64,000 nucleotides of DNA from Dasyornis broadbenti (taxonomy: Eukaryota > Chordata > Aves > Passeriformes > Dasyornithidae), in the NCBI GenBank assembly GCA_013397935.1, contig VZRN01011464.1, positions 6,174,229 through 6,238,228 of the forward strand. Reading direction: 5' to 3'. The first letter of the stretch is position 1. Each line of letters starts with the position of its first letter. Below, in pieces: positions 42,201 through 54,200 of the stretch. Below the pieces are notes generated by a model. That model worked only from the letters and a program-made list of their open reading frames with translations. It did no database searches and had not been told where the DNA came from. Both the position numbers and the translations under genes were made by a program.

Positions 42201-45200
42201 ATGGGTTTCCCATCTTAGGCAGAAAGCACATTTTGGGCATAAAGAATTCAGCTCAAGGTGAGTCTCTGCGGCTTTATGTACACTGGACAGTGGCATTTTA
42301 ATTAAAATAAAGCTGTGTGCAGAGTAAATTGCATGAGCAAGAACACAAGATGTTAATATAGATTTTAATGTGAAATACCACTGTCTCAAACAAGGGCCTT
42401 TCACCTTTCCCTGCAACCTTCTGCCATGGCTGTGCAAGTTCCTAGGTTTGTTGGAAACTAGATAATTTAAATACAGAATATGAAACTTCAAAATTACTCA
42501 AATAATGAACTGTTAGACAGAATGTTACGATTTTTTCTTCACTTATGTTCAAGTGATATTATTGAGCCTTCCCTTAAGTACAGAGAGAATATAAATCACT
42601 GAGAAAGTGACAGTTTTAAATTGCTAAAATATTCAGTATTTCACTACACAAAATGAAAAATGCCCTATAAGCTTCCAGTTCTGCCTCTCAGTTTGCTTTA
42701 CTTTGATAGACATGTGAGTATCTCCCTCTAGTGGTTTTCAGAACAATAATGTTGATCAGAACCCCCTTCAGTCAAGGATTTTATGCTCTTTAGCTCAGCA
42801 GCAGCTCCCTTGCAGACATGTCACTAGCATAGTAGCTCGTGGCACTGCCCTATACCATCAAATACAACACCGTCTAATAGCCAAGGCTTTTGCTATTAAC
42901 CCCAGAGTCTGCACTTGGTCAATATACACAGGTCAATTACTTACATAGTTAATTAGACGAAAAATCCCACCTTCTGCTGTAATTAGGCAATTAATAAGTT
43001 TAGGTTGCCAAAAATTAAGAAGTAAAAAATATGATTTTACTGAATTCCTAGTTTAACCAAGTTGATGCACACTATTATCTTCCATCATTAACTGTTGTGT
43101 TCATTTGAATGCAGTGAAAACTCCTTACTATTCTCAACAGCAACACTCACACATAGCACTCATCTTTGCTGACCAAAGTACAGCTCGATTTTCACAGGTA
43201 TTGCTGTCTCTTCTATTTGCTTTGTGTCTTTATTTATCTCTGTGAAAGAAACTTTCTTCTTCTGTTCATTTTAACAAGGATAAGGGAAAAATGCTTAAAA
43301 GTGAAGGATGCGGACTCAGCTGGTAATGTGCAATCTCAAAGAGCCAACCATATAGATCCAACAGGATCCCCTGTCTTTGTACACTCTATGGGAGAGGCCC
43401 TTGTGTTTAGTAATTGTGATTTATAAGGCTCCAGACAGGTTTTTTTCATATTTAATTTCCCTTAATATTGCAATAGTAATTTGCTCCAGATTGATGCTTT
43501 TGGGACTCGCTTCATTCTGTTTTCCTTTGTATGCTCAGTAAGTAAAAAAGTCTGCTAAATTTTTAAGCCAAGAACAAAACAAAAAATTAGAGAAAGTAAC
43601 TGACCATCCACACCACATGAAAACTTGCAGAAAAATGAAGATAGGAGCGGACGTCATGGCAGAGGCACGACTCGTTGTGCATATAGGCTGATCCTATTAA
43701 TAACGGGCAAAGTAGCAAGTAGAGGAAAGGAAAGAAAACACAGAAAAAAAGACATACAAGATGAGATATCATGCAGATTGCTGGCAGTTAGCAGAGTTAA
43801 TGTGAAAGCATCCACCCAAGAGCAAGAGATTCACAGCAAATTTTGCAAATAAACTTAACCAAAACAATCCACTGTTACAAAACACATGACTTACACACTG
43901 ATCAGCACATCAAGCTAGTGAGCAAGAGTTGTACTTTCACACACAATCATATCAGGATGGTTTGAATTATTTACAATGGCTGGATAGCTTCTGGATAGTT
44001 TTTCAACTGTACTTAATCTTTGTTGGCCAGTAAGAAGCCTTCCTTTTCAAAACAAAATTTGATTACTAGAAAAATGCACTGAATACCAGTTCTCTGGACT
44101 TTTTAAACACTACTGAAATCTTAGTAATTGTTCTTCATTACAAGAAAAACAGAGAACATACTGGAACAAATTTTGGTGTACAGCAGCCAAATAAATGCAC
44201 TGGTTTGGGACAATCTCTCTAATGCAGAAATTAATTGTATGGGGCATTAAAAATGCATTTTTAAAATATTTATTGTATCTGATGCCAAGCACTTCCATGT
44301 TCAGCACTTTTTCTCTTGAAATTTATTCTGAACAACTCGAATTCAGCATAATCTCTTTTTTACCTTTGAAAGGTAATATAGAAAGAATATTTAAAATAAT
44401 TTGGATATATGGCACAGCTATAATTTTTCTCTTTCAAAACTAATGCATTCAATACAGAAGTACTAAACAGCATAATTTTGGTGAATTCAGTAAAGCAATG
44501 CACTTTTACACTGGCTAAGAACATGACCTAGGGGCAGTACAATTTGCAGAATTATAAAAAACATCCTAGACCACATATAACATTTTTAATAGTTTAGCAA
44601 TACTCTACATAATATTTGGAAACATTATAATAAAAATACTACTTCTAAGCCAGGACTGTCATCTACTTGTGCAAGCCATTGAAGAACTGAATTTCACAGC
44701 ACCATACAGAGAGCAACAGTTTCATGCTCACCGATCATTTTTTTTAGTGGGAATCATGTGTGAAAGTGCAATGGTCATAGGAAAGGCAGATAAGAGCGCA
44801 GCTGCTAATTTTATGTTAATTGAAATAGAGTGGCTATGGTCTAGAGTGAACAGTATGTTTAGTGATAAAAAGGTTACCAGGCACCAAGGTACATTTAAAC
44901 ACAGTTTTCACTGATCGTCTAAAGCTATTCTACAACTGTTTTTAAGACGGTCCTAAAGTCTTACAGCTTCAATTTTACCTGTTTGGCTTCATCAAAACAG
45001 AGATCCGGACCCTTTCTGTATCTAGGCTGCTTGACCATTTCACAAGGATTTGGCCCTTCATCTGTTTCTGTGGTTAAGGAGTTTTTCATGCATTGTACGT
45101 GAGCAGGATCAACATTCTGTTTTTATTCTTGTTGCAGGAGAGAAGATTTATGCTAATTCGGATAGCACTGAAATACACATCAATATTCACAGTTCCTTGT

Positions 45201-48200
45201 TTAAATTCAAGAAAACCAACCCCACCATTTAGATAAATCAAAATGAAATACACTTTTTTTTACACTGCTATAATCAAGAAAATAAACATTCTGCATGACT
45301 TTTTAGAACTATATTTTCAGAACCATAAACAGAAACAAAATAAAAACTGAATTCTTCTAATATTTTCTGTATTGCTTTTATTATCATTGCATAAATATTG
45401 CAGAAAATATTTCACAAAGCAGTAAACTTTCAATGGTGCTGATTAGTTACAGTTTATGTTACCACTGAGTTATTCTGCTAAGATGAAGATACACAGTAAA
45501 AGCAAGGAAACTTGTTTGGAAAATTAAAACTATGTACAGGTTGAACATGGCAGCAGAAGCCTATAAAAACTACTGGTTCTATTACGTGTACATTTATATT
45601 ACCCCAAATATCACAGAAAAGATCATCTCACTGTAGGCATAGTAGTAAATGACAGGAGAGTTAATGATATCCAATTAGCATTTCAGTGATGAAGGCAGAC
45701 AGAGAAAATGCTGTCCATGTTAACAGCTGAACAGCAGGAGAGAAGGGGGAGCAGTGACATGCTATTAATTAGCTAACTGCAAATGTGAGGTACTGCTTTA
45801 GCTCACATCTCTGAAATCTGTAATTGCTGGTGTTTAAGTGTAAACACTGTACTTCACATGTGCCACTGGCTAATGAGGGGCACAAATCACAGCAGCAGAC
45901 TTGAAAGGCTTGGATATGGCAAACTGCAAAACAGCCTTCTGGTGAAACCTGCTTATATTTCCATTCAGTATGTTAAGCTTTTTTTTTATTCCACTGCAGG
46001 TAGTATGCATATTAAAACTATTAAAAGAATTGAGTGCCAGAACTAATCTCCGTAGCTCTAATTTACACTTGAAGCAATCCTATTTATGCACTACCACGGA
46101 GTACTACAGCAGCTTCAGTGCAACAAGTGGAGAGACCAAAAGGAAGAGAAGGCAAGCTAATGGGGAATTTATTTCTACAGATCTGCATCTGCCTTCATTG
46201 TGATGTTATCAGACTCATCTCACCTTTTCTCTGCTGTGGCTCAGCTGGAAGGAAAGTTGAAACATGAAAATATTCTCAGAGACAGTACGCATAAGCAAAG
46301 CTGTATCAGCCAAAAGGAAGTAAAATGTAATAATAATCATCTAAATAGCACCCAAAGGCCATTTGTCTGCTTGGGTGATGTTACGCTACTTCTGCATTTC
46401 ACTATATACCTTAGTTACAGAAAAGAGAGAATACCTTAGTACTGCACAGTTGGAACAAAAATAAAATAGTTCATTTAGTCCATATAAGCCCACCCAGCTG
46501 CTCTGGCTGCCATTTGAGGTCATTTGCTACTTTCTAGAAGTTTTGGGCTCCACAGGGAAATGCAAGCCATGTGCCCTTTTCCCATCAGTCATGCTTCCCT
46601 TTCTATCGTAGTGCTGTCTATAAATCCAGACAGTGGAAACAGTTAATCAAACTGTCATGGACTGAAGCCAATTAGAATATTAGGCTGTGTTTACATAGTT
46701 CTCTGATGACACCCCAATGTAACTTCCTTTTCAGCCCGAGCGTAGATGGAATTCCAGTTTTATTAATGTGGCAATTAATGCATTGCTTGTGCCAAAGAAA
46801 CACAGTCATCAGCATCACCATCTGCTTTTCTTTCAGAAGTGGGAGAGGCTGTCTCAACTAACTTCCTGACATGGACAAAGGTATTACTAATTTTTTTCCC
46901 TGTTTTGTCACAGTAATCCAAATTATGTTTTGATTTATCACCTCGGGCATACTGTCCTCAAGCCTGTGTAGAAGAGAATGGTTGAGGTGAATTTCTCCTG
47001 ACCTAGAATGTGTATGTTGGTTTTATGTATTTCCATCACCATCACCTATAGGTATCTACTGCACTGAACAAGCTAAAGCAGAGAGATTGGCATGAAGGTG
47101 GTCATAAACTAAAACAGTCTTTCACATGCTTTTAACTTTAATGCTTGTGTTGCAAGGACAATGCTTAGCATGTAAGCCACCTATGTCTGCAGCCAGCTCT
47201 GAAGAAATGCTGTGCTGCCGGATTAACTCTAGCCTTTGATGGCTAATGCAAGTTTCCACGAGAAATACGCTCTTGTCATTGGCACTGAGCACACACTAAA
47301 GTGCCTTCATCAGCTAACCATTGGTGCAGCAGCTCAACTTTTCGTGACCAAACACTTCTATCCTGGCCTTTTTTTATTTCTCTAGACAGGCATACCCTTG
47401 TCTTTTCTAAAGGCTGGACAAACCCAGGACTCTCAGACTTCCTTGACTGTGCTCTCAGATGCCAATCTCCTTGGTGGCCCTTCACTAGACTTCCTCCTGT
47501 ACGGCAGTCTGACCCTGGGAAGCCCCACACAGCACTCCAGATGTGGTCCCACCAGTGTTGAAGAGATGGGATGGATCAGTTCTCCCAGTCTGCTGACTAC
47601 ACTCTTGCTAGCCCAGGATGTGACCAGGTCTCTACTGCAAGGCAGTGCCAACTCATGGTCAACTTTTTGTCCACCATGAACCTCCAGCTCTTGTCTGCAA
47701 AGCTCATTCTGTCAATCTGACCCCAGCCTGTCCAGCTGTGTGCAATTATTCTGTCCTGGTCCCAAGACTTTTTATTTGTCTTTTTGAAACTTCATTAAGT
47801 TCCTGTGAGTTCTTTCTGTCTAAATTCTCACCAGATAACAACTTTGCTCTCTACATCAGTGATTGCTGCTTCACATGATTTGTGATATCATCCACAAATA
47901 CCTGCTTCAAGTATTCCAGTGACACCCATGTTAATAACATGTAGATAAGTGGGTCATTTCTCCCCAAATATGTTCCAGTATCTCATAGCCAAAAATCAAT
48001 CCACACTACTAAGTAACGTGATTTTAAAGGATACCCGGCTTCTCCGCTTGCATCAGTGGCTTTGGGTCACAGGAACGGCACAGCAGTTGGCTGTCACTAA
48101 TAATGAACACTAGATTGGTGTTTGAAATCTTCTCTGCATGATAAAGCCTGGAAAAAAAGCCAACAAAAACCTATGTTTAAATGAAGCAAGGAAGTCCGTA

Positions 48201-51200
48201 TTTGAGAAGGACACACAGTATCGGAATAAAATAAGCCAGCTTCACAGATTCAGTCATCCTGCTACTGTTTATCTTTTTCATTAACAAACAGTAAGAAACA
48301 TTTATAACAAATTTTGTAATCTTTTTGACATTTCCATCGTTCCCTCTTTCAACTAGACTTGATAGAAAAAATGGAAAAGAGCATAAAATGACTTTAATTG
48401 AGTTAATAGCTAGCTCTGTACTGCTACCACAGTAGCTGTACTGAGAAATAACATCAGTTCCGCATCAATTAACACTGAAAAAACCCCAACCACAAAAAAA
48501 ACAAACAAAACCCCAAAGCATAAACCTGTCTGTAAGAAGGGTGAGAGAGAAGCTCAGGGTATGCATGTTGTGCATTGATGTGTATTTGTTGTATTTTCAT
48601 GTCCATATAATTCTGCAAAAGGTCTTTAAGTTAGTAGGGTCATTTTAAGTTTATAAATAAAGCCAAAACATACTAGCAACATGGAAGAGAAAGTAAGGAA
48701 GTGGAAAAAATGTCTGCGTGTTTTGGCTGTATTTACCATCCTTCAGAGCTCTCTCCCTTTCTTTCCTGGCTTGAAATATTGTCTTTTTCTTTTGAAATCT
48801 GGCTGTTAAATCTAATTTCTAAGATATTTTCAGAAGCTCAAAATGTATGCAAAACCCCAGCAGGCTCTTGTATGAAACAGAGAACCAAGTCCAAGTTGCT
48901 ATATTTCTGAAGTATACACTTTTTTCACATATTATTAAATATCATCCTCAATAGGCCTCCTTATGGTGCCTGAAGAGTAATTCTTTTAATAAAAAAATAA
49001 AATAGCTTTGTTTGCCTTATAAGACTCATGGCTCTTAAATCATGAGCACTATCAACTAGAAGGTAAATTAGAAGATAAATTGCATAATCTTCTTGAGCGT
49101 CAAAAATTCTGACACATAACCAGATTATGGGAAATCATATCCCTTCGGATATATTGCAGAATGCTTTTAAGTTGAAATAATAAATTAAAAGAAAACAAAT
49201 TGTGACAGGGATAAAAATACAATTTTCATGGAGCAGAGACTATAAAACAAAAAATTGACTAAAACATTTCTACAATTCTTTAATGATTAGAACTAAAATT
49301 AATTCTAAACAAATACAATGAGAATCCAATTTGCCTGCCTATATTCCTCTCTGTCCTTTTTATACAAGTTTGGTGAAATTAATCCAAAATATATTTTTGT
49401 TTCTTATAATAATGTCATTGTCTTTTGAAAATAAATAAAAATCCCAAAGTTATTACTTATATTGAAGAAATTTTACCTGGAGCAGTTTATACAGTCTACA
49501 ATCCCACCAAAGGATTTATCATCGTTTTCAAAGAAATATTGAGTTTGCTCAGTGATACAGCTTGTTTTAGGCAGGGCAGCACCGAAATCATCATCTTCCA
49601 TATCAGCTGAAATAAAATAAATAAATAAATAAACAAAGAAACAAACAATGACATTTGAAGTCACAGACATAATGGGGAGACCCAAACATGGCCCCTGGCC
49701 TAGATGGTTACCTTCTACTTCACTCAAAGTTGACTCTTTAACATTCTCTTGACTTACCTGCTTCAAGGAACCGTGGAAAAGTCAAGCTCAAAAACAGCTG
49801 CTGTAGGATAGACCTGAACACAGAAAGACAACATGTATTTTTTAATGGCTCTTTTTCTTGTTTGTATTTCAATGGATACTTAAAAACTACTCAAATACAA
49901 GTTATTAACAATAATTTTTTTTTATGCTTTTGCCAGTTAGCAAAGCTGTGTTTCTGTAAGCCTTACAGTTTGATTCTAGTTTTCTTAACACACATTCTCA
50001 CAGGTCTTTCACATGAATCTTTCATTCTACTGTTCAGATTTGCTATAATATGTGCCCACAACTCACATAATGGGAATGTTATCATGCTATCCATGCCCTC
50101 CTTTTATACCTCTGTGGGAGGTGGAAGAGGCATCTTGGTGTTTCTCTTACACTTAAACCTACTGGAACTCCTTTTTAAAACATGCAGGGAAAATGCTCTT
50201 GAATTAGGTACTTTACACTGATTAAGGTTAATTAAACTGCTGAGAAGGAGATCAACACTGAAATATTACAAGTATATTATAAAAGCCATTACTGTAACAG
50301 TTGACTTTTAAAATAATTTCTATTCCTGCTCTTGAGGTATTGACTACATTTTATTCCTATATGCTGCCAGAATACTTAAGCTTACAGAACTCCATTTATT
50401 TTGCATTTTTCTTCACTGGTTGATGGCATATTTTCCAGTTTTATTTACTTAAAGCAAGTACCAGCTTGCCACACACACACAGCCCCTTTCTCCTCCACCA
50501 GCTTGTCAAAACAGGAAGTGCAACAGGTATATTCTTTGACTCCCTTCTTGTACTTAACCTTCCTAAATTGTATTTTCCAGTTGTCAAGTCTTAGGCTTGC
50601 TTCTACCTACAAATATGACCCAATCTCTTCTCATCTCATTCTGTTCTAACACTTGTTCTGCAAAGAGAAGGGACTATATAACTTCATTCAACCTCGAAGT
50701 TTTACACAGGAATCACCAGTGTGATTCCTGTGTAAAGCGAATATGTCTGTCACCTTTCCCATGGAGGCACTGCCTGAAGGAGTTGTGGATTCACATCCAC
50801 AACTCTGTGTTTTGAATCATCAGAGGCACAGCATACAGCAGTCATGGATCAGAAGAGACCTGGTGCCATTCAAAACTGATGCAGTTTGGTGACAGAAAAT
50901 AGTAATCCTGTGTAAAGGTTTACAAAGAATTTACAGGGACCTGAACAAAAAAAGGCAGCATGGGAAAATCTGCTAAATCTCCTGACTTAAAGGAGCATGA
51001 AGGAGAAATGATACATACTCTGTCAACTAAATGCTGATGTATCCCAGATAAATTTTGAAAATGATCGCTTACACGTTTATCACACATTTTCTGCCTGAAA
51101 CACTATAGCTTTCTTTAATAACCTGGTTTCTTTTATTTCCCTGCATTTGCTTTTGCCAGGTGCCTTATTGAATCCATTTTTAGGTCATCCCTTTTCACTT

Positions 51201-54200
51201 TGCTTGCTTAATGGGCTTCTCTGTCTGCTTCTGACCTAGATTCCATTAAAAACATGGCCATAGTAAAGTACTTTAATGTTGTGCTTTCAAGTTAAACATC
51301 ACACAAAATAAACCTCAGGTCTAAATTGAGTCCAGACCACTGAATCTGATTTGAACACTGATAAACTGAAATTTCTCTGTTTGAAAAGAACTTGAGTTTC
51401 TCTTCTGGATTATTGCCCATCTTCAATTTTTGAGGTTTGCTGTTGTTCAAGAAAACCGGGATTATTGCTCTTCCTGTTAACTACGTGTAACCAACAATAA
51501 AAAACAACATACAGTCTTCACAGTGCTTCTGTGAGAAAACTGCTATACATTTTTTCACCTACTACATATTTTAACTCTTAGCTTCGTAACGTAGGTAATT
51601 AATTCCAGTTTGGTAACTCTTATTAGAAAAACAAAAATCATCATGAAGATTTCGAATAAGGACCAGTCTCCAAGGGTGCAATTGACACCAATGCAAAAGT
51701 ACCACATCAATCCCAATTACTTATCCCAGTCTGGTGCTGAGAGAAGTAGCTGATATGAGTGTCAATCTACATAGCTCTGAAGCAGGAAAAATACCCCACC
51801 TGAGTACTGTGTCAGCTCTAGAGTCCTCAGCACAGAAAAACATGGACCTTCCAGTGGGTCCAGACAAAGATCACAAAAATGAGCAGATGAATGGAACACT
51901 TTTCCCCTAAGGAAAGGCTGAAAGAGTTGGGGTTCAGTCTGGATGAAAGGAGGCTCCCAGAAGACCTTATTGTGGCCTTTCAGTACTTAAAGGAGGTCTT
52001 TAAAAAATATGAGGACAAACTTTATAGCAAGACCTGTTCCAATAGGACAAGGGGTGATAATTTTAAACTAAAAGAGGGTAGATTCAGACTAGATATAAGG
52101 AAGATGTTTTTTACAATGAGGATGGTGAAACACTGGCACAGGTTGCCCAGAGAGGTGGAGATGCCTCATCCCTGGGAACATTCACGGTCAGGCTGGATGG
52201 GGCTATGAGCAACCTGACCTTGTTGACAATGTGCCTGCTCATTGTAGGGGAAGTTGGATTGGATGACCTTTAAAGATTCCTTCCAACCCAAATGATTCTA
52301 TGATTCATGTGTTTTGTAAAATAATTCACTGAAAAGCAAACATTCATTTTCTTAAGTCTTCTTACTAGAAAAAGGCAAAGACGGTATTCTGAAATAGGGA
52401 ACCAAGTGATCGGTAACTTGAAATGTGATATTTTAGACTTCACAACTGCCCATCGTACTCAGACCATTAATTCAAACTCTGATTCCTGAAGCTGGTTTTG
52501 TAGAGTCAGAACACACCATCACAATACCTGGCAATAGCAGTTTTGAGTTGAATTGTTGACAAAACAGTCATGTTTGGAGACGTAGCTAAGAATTTTCACC
52601 ATGAGAAACTGCAGAAACAAAGGGTCCAGAGCACTCTTATGGAGGAAAAAAACCCAAGCCAAATACAATTCAACTGACTGAATAATTATAGTTTGGACAC
52701 AGAGATTACCTACACACTTGTACTTACCAGGCCGCTGCCGAAGCCCACCATCCAAGTTGCAAAATATCTGTTATCGTAGGCTGGGAGAAAAACCAAAAGA
52801 GATTATTTTATTTGTATAAACCTGCAGACTTTTAATGGAATGTCAGCCACTGCACATGGGACTACTGACCACATAAGCAGAACGAAGTCCAGCTCCTTGC
52901 TTTGGTTCTTCTTCAGGATCACAGACTGACTGATAGTCATATGACTTGTTAAAGGCATACAGGGACATGTTAATCAGGTTTCGCATCAGGCCAGGATCAA
53001 TTTCACCAAAGAATCTTCCAATCTGATGGGGGACAATACAGAGAGATAAGGTAAAGCATTTCCAAGCATTTTACTCCTAACAAAGTGCACAGTTCTAAAT
53101 TCCCCAGTCAGACAGTAACCATTAAATGCAGTATCAATGAGACCCTGCCAAAGGAAGAGCAAGAAGAATATGAGAAAGAAGGTGTGTGGGTAACAAACGA
53201 CTTGTCCTCACCATCTGAAGTCCATTTGTGCTTTGTCCTTAGGCAGCCTACCAGCCCAAGGGCAAAGCACAAACACTGCAACTTGGTAGAAGTTTGGCTT
53301 CTTCAGCCATAAAGAAAACTATAAAAATTACTAACAAAACCAATGGAATTTCTGATCCAGCAATATTTTTGTGGTTCAGAAATGTTATCTTTAGGGAAAG
53401 TTAAGAGTGAAATGCTTCTTTTTTTCTCTTAAAACTTCTTCCTATTGGTTTTCATATTCTATTCTTAAAGAATATACATACCTGTTGTGTATATTCATCT
53501 CGATTTGACATCAAAAGAAATCCACCATCATCAAGGATAACACAGTCCACATGCTATTATAAGAAAGTGAAATACATTTTACTGGAAAGATTTGTCAATA
53601 GAACACTCTGTAAGAAACTACTTTTCTTTTCAAGACATCAGAAGTATCTTCAAATCACAAACCCATAGCCAAGGGCAAATTTTAAGTTATAATAATTAGC
53701 TTTATCAGTATAATGAAAGTTTGAACAGATCAAAGCCTTATTTGTGGCCTTATTTCATAAAAGTTGTTTTGCAAATTCTTATTTGCTCAATACTTTATTA
53801 GCTCCAAGAGTGCTATATCCTTATTAAATCTGATTATAATTGGAACTCAGTTCATAACAGGGGACTACAACTTCTCATGTGCTTCAGCCAGGCTTAAAGT
53901 CCTTTTCCATTTGCAGCCTTCAATGGTAAAAATGTTAAGAGCAGGCTCTCAGCTCGCTAGCCATGATTATTTTCACTTGTCACAGACTATTGGGATTATT
54001 CCAGGTGTCAGGTGCAGGAATAGGACACCCACTAGTTCCAGATGCTTTGCACTTTGTAAAATATCCTTGCAGCCAGAGACTGGAGAGATAGCAGTGAGGT
54101 CAAATAGATAACCTCCCACAGTGCCCTTTCTGCTGTAATTCTTGCATTTAATGATCTTCACATTCCTCAAAAGAACCCAGACGACCTGAGCAGAGGAAAG

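Larger units (their letters stand above)
49814..52727 (-). other. CACNA2D1: Intron between alpha-2/delta exons 11 and 12
   Basis: Contains the hairpin cluster at 50701-50924 and the antisense CR1 at 51791-52306. Confidence 0.85.

Noticed and set aside
49473..49766. 97-codon minus-strand frame taken as one protein
   Set aside because: It runs from intron sequence into the exon at 49477-49606; only the part after the AG at 49607 is coding, shown by phase and homology.
51891..52208. 105-codon open frame on the plus strand
   Set aside because: It lies wholly inside the CR1 3' end and reads the element's 3' region; this is not a host gene.
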